From Pelagibacteraceae bacterium AG-390-O04 (GTDB taxonomy: Bacteria; Pseudomonadota; Alphaproteobacteria; Pelagibacterales; Pelagibacteraceae), in assembly GCA_003278065.1 (NCBI GenBank), contig QCHE01000008.1:1-57792 (forward strand): a DNA stretch of 57,792 nucleotides. The letters run 5' to 3'. Each line of letters opens with the position of its first letter. Positions within the stretch are counted from its first letter, which is position 1. Made by a program: the position numbers and the translations under genes. The notes below the pieces were generated by a model, which was given only the letters and a program-made list of their open reading frames with translations, did not search any database and had not been told where the DNA came from. Positions 47,331-56,406 of this stretch are shown in pieces.

Positions 47331-48484
47331 GTAAAGTAATTTTGTAAAATATTTCTATAAATTTTAGTTAAATTTTTTAAATCTTTTAAAGATACAGCCT
47401 CATCAACTTTATGCATAGTTTTTCCAACTAAGCCAAATTCTAAACCGGGTGATATAGTTTTTATAAATCTCAAATCTGATGTCCCACCTGTAGTAGATAA
47501 TTTAGGCTTAATTTTAGTAATTTTTTTTATAGTATTTTGTATCATAAAAGTTGTTTTGTTTGGCTTTGTTAAAAAAGCTTCACCAGAGACCCGATATTCT
47601 ATCTTAAATTTAGAACTATTTTTTTTGTTAACCTTATTAAAAATCTTATTAAGTCTTTTTTTAATAGATTTTGAGGAATGTTTGTTATTAAACCTAATAT
47701 TAAATGTTGCTTCAGCAGTAGAAGGAATGACATTATCTGCAGTGTTGTTAATATTTATTTTTGTAACCTCTAAGTTTGTAGGTTGAAAATCCTTTGTCCC
47801 TTTATCAAATTTAATATCTTTTATTTCTTTTAAAATTTTAACAATTATTGTTGAAGGATTATTTGCTCTATGAGGATATGCTACATGTCCTTGTAAACCA
47901 AATATTGTTAATTTACCGGTTAAACTACCTCTACGACCAATTTTAATCATTTCTCCTAATTTATTTGGATTTGTGGGCTCTCCAACTAAACAAAAATTTA
48001 TTTTTTCCCTCTTTTTTTTCAAATATTCTACAACTTTTTTTGTACCATTAACCGCATCACCCTCTTCATCTCCAGTGATTAACAAGCTAATTGATCCATT
48101 AAATCTTTTATTTTTTGATAAAAAGGTGCTTGATGCAGAAACAAAAGCTGCAATAGAACTTTTCATATCATTTGCACCTCTTCCAATTAAATAACCTTTT
48201 TTCACAGATGGTTTAAAAGGATTATTCGACCAATCTCTTACATTGCCCGGAGGTACTACATCCAGGTGACCTGCAAATAAAAAATTTGGCTCTTTTTTAC
48301 CTATTCTTGCATATAAATTTTTAACTGGTTTAAAATTTTTTTCTTTAAACTCTAATACTTTAGTTTTGAAACCTAATTTTTTAAGTTTTTTTTCTAAAAA
48401 TTTAATCACACCCGCATCAATTGGAGTAATTGATGGAAATTTGATTAGCTCTTTAGCTAACTGTAAGTCGTTTAAAATTGTCAT
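47327..48484 (-). CDS. dapE: Succinyl-diaminopimelate desuccinylase
   Basis: 385 aa M20 metallopeptidase-fold enzyme. Metal/catalytic motifs: FAGHLDVVPPG (His, Asp), GRGANDMKSSIAAF (bridging Asp), LLITGDEEGDAVNG (catalytic Glu and metal Glu), LVGEPT, and a C-terminal GGTSDLRF with His in GKTMHKVDE. It hydrolyses N-succinyl-LL-DAP in lysine and peptidoglycan DAP synthesis. It directly follows dapD (4 nt), so consecutive succinylase-branch functions are together. Confidence 0.94.
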   Translation of the reverse strand: MTILNDLQLAKELIKFPSITPIDAGVIKFLEKKLKKLGFKTKVLEFKEKNFKPVKNLYARIGKKEPNFLFAGHLDVVPPGNVRDWSNNPFKPSVKKGYLIGRGANDMKSSIAAFVSASSTFLSKNKRFNGSISLLITGDEEGDAVNGTKKVVEYLKKKREKINFCLVGEPTNPNKLGEMIKIGRRGSLTGKLTIFGLQGHVAYPHRANNPSTIIVKILKEIKDIKFDKGTKDFQPTNLEVTKININNTADNVIPSTAEATFNIRFNNKHSSKSIKKRLNKIFNKVNKKNSSKFKIEYRVSGEAFLTKPNKTTFMIQNTIKKITKIKPKLSTTGGTSDLRFIKTISPGLEFGLVGKTMHKVDEAVSLKDLKNLTKIYRNILQNYFT

Positions 48485-48488
48485 TAAT

Positions 48489-49316
48489 TTATTCTCTTAG
48501 CAAATCGTTGATGGATGTTTTTGATCTTGTTTTTTCATCAACTTGCTTGATAACTACTGCACAATATAATGATGGTTTTGAAGGATCATTTTTATCTGGC
48601 AACGAACCAGGAACTACAACAGAGTAGGGTGGAATTTTACCATAGGAGATTTCACCAGTTTTTCTATCAACTATTTTAGTTGATTGTCCAATATACATTC
48701 CCATACTCAAAACTGATCCCTCACCTACAATTACACCTTCTACTACTTCAGACATTGCTCCTAAAAAAACATTATCTTCAATTATTGTTGGTAGTGCTTG
48801 GGCTGGTTCTAGCACCCCACCAACTCCTGAACCAGCAGAAATGTGACAGTTTTTTCCGATCTGACAACAGCTTCCTGCTCTCGCAAAAGTATCAATCATA
48901 GTACCTTCATCGATATAGGCACCTATGTTTACATAGCAAGGCATTAATACAGCATTTTTTCCAACAAAAGAACCTTTTCTGACAGGTGAATTTGGAACCA
49001 TCCTAAAGCCAGCTTTTTCATGATCTTCTTTTGACCAACCAGCAGTTTTTCCTTTTAATAAATGTGCTTTGTCATACCAACTACTGTAAGGACCATTTAA
49101 ATTTTCCATTGGATAAATTCTAAAACTTAACATAATTGCTTTTTTTATGTGTTGGTGTGTAATCCACTCACCATTAATTTTTTCTGCAACACGAGATTTA
49201 CCACTATCTAAATCACCAATAATTTGATTAATTGCATCCTTGAGTGACTGATCAGAATTCTGGTTTACTTGATCTTTATTTTCCCAGGCTTGATTTATAA
49301 TTTTTTCTAAAGACAT
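48489..49316 (-). CDS. dapD: 2,3,4,5-tetrahydropyridine-2,6-dicarboxylate N-succinyltransferase
   Basis: 275 aa. Left-handed beta-helix hexapeptide repeats (VGKNAVLMPCYVNIGAYIDE, IGKNCHISAGSGVGG) after an N-terminal helical domain, ending GSLPDKNDPSKPSLYCAVVI. It succinylates tetrahydrodipicolinate. Family length about 274 aa. Three nt after the HAD gene and four before dapE. Confidence 0.96.
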   Translation of the reverse strand: MSLEKIINQAWENKDQVNQNSDQSLKDAINQIIGDLDSGKSRVAEKINGEWITHQHIKKAIMLSFRIYPMENLNGPYSSWYDKAHLLKGKTAGWSKEDHEKAGFRMVPNSPVRKGSFVGKNAVLMPCYVNIGAYIDEGTMIDTFARAGSCCQIGKNCHISAGSGVGGVLEPAQALPTIIEDNVFLGAMSEVVEGVIVGEGSVLSMGMYIGQSTKIVDRKTGEISYGKIPPYSVVVPGSLPDKNDPSKPSLYCAVVIKQVDEKTRSKTSINDLLRE

Positions 49317-49319
49317 AAT

Positions 49320-50009
49320 TTATTTACTTTTTAATAGCCTTATTTCTTTAAGAAATAAAGATAGATTTTCAATTTTATGAGAAATAAAATCTTTATCAGA
49401 CTCCATCTTACCAAAATGTTCATCATTGATTAACCAGACAGTTGTACAACCACGCTTGTGTCCGATACTTAGATTTTTTGCTATATCCTCTATATAAATA
49501 GTCTCTTTAGGGTTTATGCCAAATTTCTTAACCATTAAGTCAAAAGTTTTTGCCTCTGGTTTTGGAATATATCCTGCATCTTGAATATCAAAAATTTTAT
49601 CTCTTCCAAACAAATCGTAAACACCAAGGTGAGTTAAAATATTTTTAGCATGTTCTGCACTTCCGTTAGTAAAAATAAATTTTTCCATGTCTAGTTGTTC
49701 TAGTTCATTTCTCATTACTTCATCTTTTTTCATAAATGAAAGATCTATTGTGTGAACAAATTTTAGAAATTCTTGAGGTGGAATATCATGGTGGATCATA
49801 AGACCATTCAAACTTGTGTTATATTTATAAAAGTAGTTAGTCTGAAGTTCTTTTGCTGCTTTTTCATCTATTTTAAGCCTTTCAGAAATAAATTTTGTCA
49901 TATTTTGAGATACTTGACCAAAGACTTTTTCTAAAGAATAGTTATTATGCTTGCCATAACAAACCCCATCAAGATCTAGTAATAAGTATTTCTTTTCCTT
50001 AAAGCTCAT
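49320..50009 (-). CDS. HAD-family pyrimidine 5'-nucleotidase-like phosphatase
   Basis: 229 aa. HAD motifs: LLLDLDGVCYG (nucleophile Asp; DxD), FTNGSAEHA (motif II Thr/Ser), Lys in GYIPKPEAKTF and the acidic pair in TIYIEDIAKNL. It matches the SDT1/pyrimidine 5'-nucleotidase group common next to argB and dapD in alphaproteobacteria. It dephosphorylates a nucleotide or other small phosphate. It overlaps argB by 4 nt. A structural role in the DAP pathway, such as a missing phosphatase, is only speculation. Confidence 0.83.
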   Translation of the reverse strand: MSFKEKKYLLLDLDGVCYGKHNNYSLEKVFGQVSQNMTKFISERLKIDEKAAKELQTNYFYKYNTSLNGLMIHHDIPPQEFLKFVHTIDLSFMKKDEVMRNELEQLDMEKFIFTNGSAEHAKNILTHLGVYDLFGRDKIFDIQDAGYIPKPEAKTFDLMVKKFGINPKETIYIEDIAKNLSIGHKRGCTTVWLINDEHFGKMESDKDFISHKIENLSLFLKEIRLLKSK

Positions 50010-50872
50010 GATCTTATGAGCGTCCCAGAGCCTTTATCAGAAAGTAATTCATACAAAATTGAGTGGTTTAAGCGTCCGTCAATTATACAGACACCTTTAA
50101 CACCATTATTCGCAACATCTAAAGAATTTTTAATTTTTGGAATCATGCCTCCACTAATTATTTGTTTTTTTATTAACTCATTAACTTTTTCAGTATTTAT
50201 CTCAGGTATTAATTTTTTGTCACTGTTCAGTACACCTTCAACATCACTCATTATAATCAATCTTCTTGCATTTAGTTTTTTAGCTATAGCCCCAGCAGCT
50301 GTATCAGCATTTATATTGAAAACTTGATCGATCTTATTTAAGCCCAGGGGAGCTATCACTGGTATTTTTTTTTCCCTTACTACCTGTTCTATTATTGACT
50401 GTTTTACTTCTTTGGGCGTTCCCACAAAGCCCAGATCTTTGTTACCTTGTTCAACAATAAGAATATTTTTATTTTTACTATTTAAGCCCTCACTTGCACA
50501 TTTATTTTTTTTTAAGGACTCTATGATTTCTTTATTAAGATTATTTAATACATCTTCGACAATATTTATAGATTTTTCATCTGTAACTCTTAATCCATTA
50601 ATAAAATTACTTTTTATTCCTGCATCATTTAATCTGCTAGAAATCCTTTTTCCACCACCATGAATTATAATTGGGATAAAACCCAATTTATTAAGTATTG
50701 AAATATCATTAATAAAATTATTAAATACATTTTGATCATCTAAAACACTGCCGCCACACTTAATAACAATATATTCATCATTATATTTTTCTAAGTATTT
50801 TTTTACTTCTTCAATTGAGGGACCTTCTGATGGCAAGATTTTTTTAAGCTCTTCTTTTGTTATTTCAAACAT
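50006..50872 (-). CDS. argB: Acetylglutamate kinase
   Basis: 288 aa amino-acid kinase fold. VIKCGGSVLDDQN, IPIIIHGGGKRISSRLNDAG (substrate loop), NADTAAGAIAKKLNARRLI and ISGGMIPKIKNSLD. It phosphorylates N-acetylglutamate in arginine synthesis. Shares one base with yidC (50872). Many alphaproteobacteria have engB between yidC and argB; it is absent here. Confidence 0.95.
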   Translation of the reverse strand: MFEITKEELKKILPSEGPSIEEVKKYLEKYNDEYIVIKCGGSVLDDQNVFNNFINDISILNKLGFIPIIIHGGGKRISSRLNDAGIKSNFINGLRVTDEKSINIVEDVLNNLNKEIIESLKKNKCASEGLNSKNKNILIVEQGNKDLGFVGTPKEVKQSIIEQVVREKKIPVIAPLGLNKIDQVFNINADTAAGAIAKKLNARRLIIMSDVEGVLNSDKKLIPEINTEKVNELIKKQIISGGMIPKIKNSLDVANNGVKGVCIIDGRLNHSILYELLSDKGSGTLIRS

Positions 50873-52554
50873 TAAGTGACAGTTTTAACTGTTGTTCTCT
50901 TCATGATAAACACTTGTTGGGCCATAGTTAAGATGTTGTTTACAGTCCAATAGATTACCAATCCGCTTGGGAATGGAGCAAGTATTACAGTTAAGAAAAG
51001 AGGAAAAAACATAAATATTTTTGCCTGCATAGCATCTGTAGGTGCTGGATTTAGTTTTTGTTGTATCCACATCGAAACACCCATAGCTACTGGCCATGCT
51101 CCAATAACAAGGAATGAAGGAACATCATAAGGTAACAGACCAAATAAATTGAAAATACTTGTGGGGTCTTTTTCAGATAAATCTTGTATCCACCCATAAA
51201 ATGGCATTTGTCTCATCTCAATAGTGACAAACAAAACTTTATATAAAGCAAAAAAGACAGGTATCTGAACTAAAATTGGCAAACATCCTGACATTGGATT
51301 AACTTTTTCTTTTTTATAAAGAGCCATCATTTCTTGCTGTAATTTCATTTTATCATCTTTATGGAGCTCTTTGAGTCTCACCATCTCTGGCTGAAGTGCC
51401 TTCATTTTAGCCATGCTTCTAAATGAAAAATTAGCAAGCGGGAAAAAAGCCAGTCGAATACAAATCGTAATAGCTATAATAGCCAAACCATAATTTCCTA
51501 GCATTTTGAAGAAATAATCAATTCCAAAAAAAAGAGGTTTAGTAATGAAATATAAAAATCCCCAGTCAATTACTAAATCAAATTTATCAATTTTTAAAGA
51601 TTCTGCGTAACCATCAATTACATCTACTCTTTTTGCAGCAACTATAATTTGTAATTTTTCCTCAATTTTATCATTTGCTTTTAATTCTATTGGCTCAGTT
51701 GTAATAAAATTAGCCCTAAATTTTTTTTTGTAATCAAATGTAGTTTTAAATTCTTTATCTTTTGGGGGTATTAATGATGTTATCCAGTATTTATCTCCTA
51801 CGCCTAACCATCCTTTTTGGGAAGTCCGTGAAAATTTTTGGTCTTGAATATCATCATAATCTTCCTCTATAAGCTCATCATCTAACGTTGCAATGGGACC
51901 TTCATGAAGGATATAAAAATTTGATAAACCTTCTGGAATTTTATTTCTTATTATTTGACCATAAGAATAAAAATCATATTTTTTGTTAGTGGAATTAATT
52001 ACTTTTTGTTTAACAGTGAATAAAAATTTATCATCCAGTGAAATTTCTTTTTCAAAAGTAATTTTTTGATTATTTGTCCATGATAATTTAATTGGTGATT
52101 GTTCAGTTAATTTATTGTTTCCAATTATAGACCAAGTTGTCTCTGAATTTGGAATGTCGATATTCTTATCAGAGGTCACAAAACCAGTTTCAATTAGATA
52201 TCCATCCTTAATATTTCTAGGAGCAAGAAGAACAACTTTTTCATTACTTTCAAGTTTTGTATTATAATTTTTAAAAGTTAAATCATCAATTGAAGCTCCT
52301 TTTAGAGATATTGATCCAATAATACTTTGATTTTCAAATTGGACTCTTTCATTATCCTTTAAAGCTTCCTCTCTTGAAATTTGGATGATAGGTTCTTTTT
52401 GATCTAAACTAGGAGTATCATTATTTTGCTCTATATTTTCTTTTTTTATTAATTTTTCTTTTTTTGCAGCTTGTTCTGGAATAAAGAATAAAGAATATAG
52501 AACAATGACAGCTGAAGATAAGGCAATAGCTGCTATTACATTTTTTGTATCCAT
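50872..52554 (-). CDS. yidC: Membrane protein insertase YidC
   Basis: 560 aa. N-terminal helix (VIAAIALSSAVIVLYSLFFI), a large periplasmic beta domain (about residues 50-330), then the conserved insertase core: PLANFSFRSMAKMKALQPEM, KEKVNPMSGCLPILVQIPVF, and VIYWTVNNILTMAQQ near the C-terminus. It inserts inner-membrane proteins with or without SecYEG. Shares a base with yidD on one side and argB on the other. Confidence 0.96.
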   Translation of the reverse strand: MDTKNVIAAIALSSAVIVLYSLFFIPEQAAKKEKLIKKENIEQNNDTPSLDQKEPIIQISREEALKDNERVQFENQSIIGSISLKGASIDDLTFKNYNTKLESNEKVVLLAPRNIKDGYLIETGFVTSDKNIDIPNSETTWSIIGNNKLTEQSPIKLSWTNNQKITFEKEISLDDKFLFTVKQKVINSTNKKYDFYSYGQIIRNKIPEGLSNFYILHEGPIATLDDELIEEDYDDIQDQKFSRTSQKGWLGVGDKYWITSLIPPKDKEFKTTFDYKKKFRANFITTEPIELKANDKIEEKLQIIVAAKRVDVIDGYAESLKIDKFDLVIDWGFLYFITKPLFFGIDYFFKMLGNYGLAIIAITICIRLAFFPLANFSFRSMAKMKALQPEMVRLKELHKDDKMKLQQEMMALYKKEKVNPMSGCLPILVQIPVFFALYKVLFVTIEMRQMPFYGWIQDLSEKDPTSIFNLFGLLPYDVPSFLVIGAWPVAMGVSMWIQQKLNPAPTDAMQAKIFMFFPLFLTVILAPFPSGLVIYWTVNNILTMAQQVFIMKRTTVKTVT

Positions 52555-52793
52555 TATTTTTTAACTTTCATTTTTTTTTGAACTGGATCATACCCACTAT
52601 TTCCCCATGGATGACATGATAAAATTCGTTTTATACTTAAAAATAGACCTTTTAAAAAACCAAAAGTCTTTAATGCTTCAATGCTGTAATCAGAACAGGT
52701 AGGCAAATATCTGCAAGAATGACCAAGAAAAGGACTCACAAAAAATTTATAGCATTTAATAAATTTAATCAGAATGTAAGTAAAAATATTCAT
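52554..52793 (-). CDS. yidD: Membrane protein insertion efficiency factor YidD
   Basis: 79 aa. Family core [18 protein letters not shown] with three cysteines near residues 26-35, then [15 protein letters not shown]. It aids YidC-dependent insertion. It sits between rnpA and yidC with single-base overlaps on both sides, the universal order. Confidence 0.94.
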   Translation of the reverse strand: MNIFTYILIKFIKCYKFFVSPFLGHSCRYLPTCSDYSIEALKTFGFLKGLFLSIKRILSCHPWGNSGYDPVQKKMKVKK

Positions 52794-53134
52794 TATTTAA
52801 TTTTTTTAAAATCCTGAAATAAGATTTCCTTTATATTTTTAAATTCATTATTTAGCATAGTTGGCTTGGCAATAACAAGATATGAATATTTAAATTTGAG
52901 ATATAGCTTTTTTATCGCATCATTTGTTAGATTTCTAAGACGTCTTTTAATTTTGTTTCTTTTAACAGCATTACCAATTTTTTTTTTTACCACAAAACTA
53001 ATATTAAGCTTTTTTGCATCTTTATACTCTAACTTTCCGAAAAAAATACTTACATACTTGTTGGATATTTTTTTTTGTTTTAAAAGAAATTTAAATTCTT
53101 CATTTTTTGAAAGAGCAACTATTTTGCTTTTCAT
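52793..53134 (-). CDS. rnpA: Ribonuclease P protein component
   Basis: 113 aa, basic. Central RNR motif [16 protein letters not shown] (about residues 52-67) binds RNase [12 protein letters not shown] precedes it. It matures tRNA 5' ends. The ATG is 10 nt after the rpmH stop. The RNA partner gene rnpB is not in the window. Confidence 0.94.
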   Translation of the reverse strand: MKSKIVALSKNEEFKFLLKQKKISNKYVSIFFGKLEYKDAKKLNISFVVKKKIGNAVKRNKIKRRLRNLTNDAIKKLYLKFKYSYLVIAKPTMLNNEFKNIKEILFQDFKKIK

Positions 53135-53144
53135 TAAAGAAAAT

Positions 53145-53300
53145 TTATTTTTTTTTAACAGTTGATGAAACTGTTAAATTTTTTCTTCCCCTGGCTCTTC
53201 TTCTTTTAAGAAGTTTTCTGCCACCTTTTGTTTTCATTTTAGATCGGAATCCATGCTTTTTTAACCTACGACCTTTTTTTGGCTGATATGTTCTTTTCAT
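53145..53300 (-). CDS. rpmH: 50S ribosomal protein L34
   Basis: 51 aa, ATG at 53300, TAA at 53145. Sequence opens [20 protein letters not shown] and continues [18 protein letters not shown], the invariant L34 pattern. It is a few residues longer than usual (44-46 aa) by a C-terminal TVSSTVKKK tail. First gene of the long minus-strand operon. Confidence 0.96.
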   Translation of the reverse strand: MKRTYQPKKGRRLKKHGFRSKMKTKGGRKLLKRRRARGRKNLTVSSTVKKK

Positions 53301-53333
53301 ATAATGTGGTTTATTATTTATTAAATTTGGATC

Positions 53334-53362
53334 TTTATAATAATTAAATATATAAATAGCAA
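53334..53362 (-). promoter_or_regulatory. Promoter of the rpmH operon
   Basis: On the minus strand TTGCTA (53362-53357), a 17-nt spacer, then TATAAA (53339-53334). Spacing is optimal and both boxes match 4-5 of 6. The predicted start near 53327 leaves a 27-nt leader before rpmH. No other strong promoter is visible inside the ten-gene run. Confidence 0.6.
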
Positions 53363-53393
53363 ACAGAAGATTTTATAATTAACAATTAAATTA

Positions 53394-54113
53394 ATGGAAA
53401 AAGCTAATAAAATTAAATTATTTATAGGTTTATTTTATTTATTTGCTGTAGGAATTTTTTTATATTTTTTTTTTTCAAAATTTACTCTTCAAGAAATTAC
53501 ATCATATGAATTTATCAAAAATAATAGAGATTATTTTTCTGATTTAAGACAATCAAATTTATTTTTTTTAGCTATCTTATTTATCTTGTTTACAATTATC
53601 TGGGTTTTTGCAGCAGGGTTTGCTAGCCCAATAGTTCTTTTTGCAGGATTTATATTTGGGAAATGGTTTGGGTTGTTTTTTTTAATAATTGGAATGTCAT
53701 TAGGAGCAACAGCATTATATATATTTGCCAACTATTTCCTTAAGGAAATAATAAGAGAAAAATTTTTAAACCGATTTCAAAGCTTAGAAGAAAAGTTTAA
53801 AAAATCTGAATTTTTGTATTTATTAATTTATAGATTTGTAGGTGGAATTCCATTTGCTTTATCCAATGTTTTACCTTGTATGTTTAATGTGAAAATTTCT
53901 AATTTTTTTTGGGCAACTTTGATTGCTCCTATCCCACAATTTTTTTTAGTTGTATCGATTGGAAGTGGCTTAGAAAAAATAATAGATCAAAACCTAGAAG
54001 CACCAAGTATCATAGAATTGATAACGTCCTCAGACATTTATATCCCTCTAGTTGCTTTTGCTATTTTAATAATGATTACAATTTTAGTTAGAAAGTTATT
54101 TTATAAAAAATAA
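53394..54113 (+). CDS. VTT-domain (TVP38/TMEM64, DedA-like) membrane protein
   Basis: 239 aa, five to six membrane helices. Family signature FASPIVLFAGFIFGKWFGLF and LLIYRFVGGIPFALSNVLPC correspond to the F/Y-x-x-x-R and glycine-rich re-entrant segments of VTT proteins. These are thought to scramble or flip lipids such as undecaprenyl phosphate or phosphatidylethanolamine; the substrate here is unknown. TATAAT at 53374-53379 lies 14 nt before the ATG. It reads toward tRNA-Thr, ending 2 nt from its 3' end. Confidence 0.85.
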   Translation: MEKANKIKLFIGLFYLFAVGIFLYFFFSKFTLQEITSYEFIKNNRDYFSDLRQSNLFFLAILFILFTIIWVFAAGFASPIVLFAGFIFGKWFGLFFLIIGMSLGATALYIFANYFLKEIIREKFLNRFQSLEEKFKKSEFLYLLIYRFVGGIPFALSNVLPCMFNVKISNFFWATLIAPIPQFFLVVSIGSGLEKIIDQNLEAPSIIELITSSDIYIPLVAFAILIMITILVRKLFYKK

Positions 54114-54115
54114 AT

Positions 54116-54189
54116 TGGTGCCCCCATCAAGAATTGAACTTGAAATTTATCCTTACCATGGACACGTTATACCATTTAACTATAAGGGC
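54116..54189 (-). tRNA. tRNA-Thr (anticodon GGT)
   Basis: Minus strand, 74 nt with encoded CCA (54116-54118). Acceptor GCCCTTA/TGGGGGC (two G-U pairs), D stem GTTA/TAAC, anticodon stem TGTCC/GGATA with loop ATGGTAA (anticodon GGT), T arm TCAAG-TTCAATT-CTTGA. Convergent with the VTT gene. The T arm and anticodon stem are AT-rich for a tRNA. Confidence 0.93.
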
Positions 54190-54241
54190 TTTTGTATTAA
54201 TTTAGTTTAATTGTTGATAATAAAGCATTTTTTTCAAATTA

Positions 54242-54268
54242 TTGCCTTAATTTTTTTATTAATATGAT
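54242..54268 (+). promoter_or_regulatory. Candidate promoter of the dcd-murA-hisD unit
   Basis: TTGCCT (54242-54247), 15-nt spacer, TATGAT (54263-54268). Followed by AGGA at 54282-54285, a rare Shine-Dalgarno match here, 6 nt before the ATG at 54292. Short spacer lowers confidence. Confidence 0.4.
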
Positions 54269-54291
54269 TTATATCTACCTTAGGAAATTTT

Positions 54292-54492
54292 ATGGGTATT
54301 CATTACGATTACAAATCAACTAAAAGTGCAAAGCTAATGGAGAAGCAGGCTAAAAGAGAAAAAAAACTTGCTGAAAAAAAAGCAAAAAGATTAGCTAAAG
54401 ACGGACAAAAAAAAGATGATCCCAAATCTAAAACTTTAGATACTTCTAAACCAATTACATTAGATTTTTTAACTAATCCAGACAAAGAATGA
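54292..54492 (+). CDS. Small Lys-rich conserved-looking protein (66 aa)
   Basis: 66 aa, ATG at 54292 with an AGGA ribosome site. N-terminus MGIHYDYKSTKSAKLMEKQA, then a charged helix of Lys/Ala/Glu (EKKLAEKKAKRLAKDG) with coiled-coil character, then an ordered-looking tail [14 protein letters not shown]. No cysteines, no membrane segment. The family is not one I can name. The stop overlaps the next small gene by ATGA, so it is part of the dcd-murA operon. Confidence 0.7.
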   Translation: MGIHYDYKSTKSAKLMEKQAKREKKLAEKKAKRLAKDGQKKDDPKSKTLDTSKPITLDFLTNPDKE

Positions 54493-54593
54493 GCAATATA
54501 AAAGATAAGAATGAGCGTTTGAGTCTTGCGCTTAGAAAAAATTTGAAAAAAAGAAAACTCTTTCAAAAAAAGAGTAAGAAAAAAAGTAAATAA
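54489..54593 (+). CDS. Small basic protein (34 aa) upstream of dcd
   Basis: ATG at 54489 overlapping the previous stop (ATGA), TAA at 54591-54593 overlapping the dcd start (TAATG). 34 aa, [20 protein letters not shown] at the start and a Lys-rich end. The segment [14 protein letters not shown] resembles a small protein found beside murA in other alphaproteobacteria (from memory, not checked). The overlaps on both sides are the main argument that it is translated. Confidence 0.6.
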   Translation: MSNIKDKNERLSLALRKNLKKRKLFQKKSKKKSK

Positions 54594-55150
54594 TGTCAGT
54601 ACTTTCAGATAAATGGATAAAAAAAATGTCAGAAGAAGTAGGTATGATCGAACCTTTTGAAGAAAAACAAATAAGGGGAGATAGTATTTCTTATGGCCTC
54701 TCATCTTTTGGTTATGACGCAAGAGTTTCCAATGAATTTAAAATTTTTACTAATGTTAATTCTGAAATTGTTGATCCAAAAAATTTCAAACCAACAAATT
54801 TTGTTACAAAAACTGTTTCTGAGTGTATAATACCTCCAAATTCATTTGTGTTAGCAAGAACAGTTGAAAAGTTTAAAATTCCCGAAGATGTACTTGTTAT
54901 TTGCTTAGGAAAATCAACTTATGCAAGGTGTGGGATTATAGTAAATGTAACTCCATTAGAACCTGGTTGGGAAGGTTATGTTACTTTAGAATTTTCTAAT
55001 ACAACTCCATTGCCAGCAAAAATTTATGCAAATGAAGGTGTTGCTCAATTTATTTTCTTAAAAGGAAATGAAAAACCAGAGGTGACCTATGCAGATAGAA
55101 AAGGGAAATATATGGGTCAAGGACCAGAGCCAACACTACCTAAAGTATAA
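54593..55150 (+). CDS. dcd: dCTP deaminase
   Basis: 185 aa. Family motifs: [40 protein letters not shown] with the catalytic Glu, [20 protein letters not shown], and [10 protein letters not shown]. It makes dUTP from dCTP for thymidylate synthesis; the trimer fold is that of dUTPase. Its start overlaps the 34-aa gene; murA begins 2 nt downstream. Confidence 0.95.
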   Translation: MSVLSDKWIKKMSEEVGMIEPFEEKQIRGDSISYGLSSFGYDARVSNEFKIFTNVNSEIVDPKNFKPTNFVTKTVSECIIPPNSFVLARTVEKFKIPEDVLVICLGKSTYARCGIIVNVTPLEPGWEGYVTLEFSNTTPLPAKIYANEGVAQFIFLKGNEKPEVTYADRKGKYMGQGPEPTLPKV

Positions 55151-55152
55151 TT

Positions 55153-56406
55153 ATGCAAAAATTAGAGGTTTTGGGGCCAAACAAGCTCAGAGGAATAATA
55201 GATGTTTCAGGCTCAAAAAATGCTTCTCTACCAATCTTAGCGGCTACGTTATTATCAAATAAAAAAGTTTATCTTAAAAATTTACCAAAAGTTAAAGACA
55301 TTGAAACAATGATAAACTTGTTAAAGTCACTGGGTTCTAAAATTCAAATTAATAAAAAAAAATTTATTATAAACAATTATTATCAAAATAAAAAATTTGC
55401 CTCGTATAATTTGGTTAAAACTATGCGGGCAGGCATATTAGTTCTTGGTCCTTTGCTTGCTAAATTTGGAATAGCAAAAGTATCACTTCCAGGAGGATGT
55501 GCCATTGGTTCAAGGCCAGTAGATATTCATCTTGAGGCTTTATCAAAACTTGGAGTTAAATATGAAATAAAACAAGGATATGTTCATGCTTATGCTCCCA
55601 GAGGACTGATAGGTTGTAAAATAAAGTTTTCAAAAATTTCTGTAGGTGCTACTGAAAATTTAATTATTGCCTCAACATTCGCCAAAGGGACTACAATTTT
55701 AAGCAACTGTGCAATAGAACCAGAAATAGAGGATTTAGTTAATTTTTTGATTAAGATGGGATGTAATCTGAGCTGGATAGCAAAACGTAAAATTAAAATT
55801 ATTGGTGTCAATCAAACGAGAGAGACTAATTATTCTGTGATGTTCGATAGAATTGAAGCTGGTACTTACCTTGTTGCAGCTGCGACAACAGAAGGTAAAC
55901 TCAAAATAAGAAATGTAATTCCAAAAGTTATTAAAACAGAGATTGATGTTTTAAAAAAGATTGGTGCACAAATTAAAACAAAAAAAAATGAAATAAATAT
56001 TATTGGAAAAAAAAATATAAAAAATATAAACCTTAAGACATCACCTTACCCAGGATTTCCTACAGATTTACAAGCACAAATTATGGTTTTATTATGCAAA
56101 GCAAATAAAAAATCAATTATAAAAGAAGATATTTTTGAAAACAGATTTATGCATGTTGCAGAATTAAATCGTATGGGTGCAAAAATTTCAATCGATGGAA
56201 ATAAAGCAATAATAGAGGGAAATACAAAATTTGCAGCCGCAGAATTAATGGCAACAGATTTAAGAGCATCAGTTTCACTTGTTCTTGCTGCTTTAAGCAC
56301 AAAAGGAAAGTCAATAATTAATAGAATTTACCATCTTGATCGAGGATATGAAAACTTAGAAAAAAAATTAAAAAAAGTTGGTGCTAAAATAAAAAGATTA
56401 AATTAA
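55153..56406 (+). CDS. murA: UDP-N-acetylglucosamine 1-carboxyvinyltransferase
   Basis: 417 aa, full length. GSKNASLPILAATLLSNKKV (Lys, Asn binding PEP/UDP-GlcNAc), the active-site Cys loop LPGGCAIGSRPVDIHLEAL, GFPTDLQAQIMVLL, and RGYENLEKKLKKVGAKI at the end. First committed peptidoglycan step and fosfomycin target; the Cys is retained. TAATG overlap with the DUF2948 gene. Confidence 0.97.
   Translation: MQKLEVLGPNKLRGIIDVSGSKNASLPILAATLLSNKKVYLKNLPKVKDIETMINLLKSLGSKIQINKKKFIINNYYQNKKFASYNLVKTMRAGILVLGPLLAKFGIAKVSLPGGCAIGSRPVDIHLEALSKLGVKYEIKQGYVHAYAPRGLIGCKIKFSKISVGATENLIIASTFAKGTTILSNCAIEPEIEDLVNFLIKMGCNLSWIAKRKIKIIGVNQTRETNYSVMFDRIEAGTYLVAAATTEGKLKIRNVIPKVIKTEIDVLKKIGAQIKTKKNEINIIGKKNIKNINLKTSPYPGFPTDLQAQIMVLLCKANKKSIIKEDIFENRFMHVAELNRMGAKISIDGNKAIIEGNTKFAAAELMATDLRASVSLVLAALSTKGKSIINRIYHLDRGYENLEKKLKKVGAKIKRLN

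Noticed and set aside
47556-48194. Plus-strand frames inside dapE
   Set aside because: Low-complexity Phe/Leu/Ser translations typical of antisense to Lys-rich genes; shadows.
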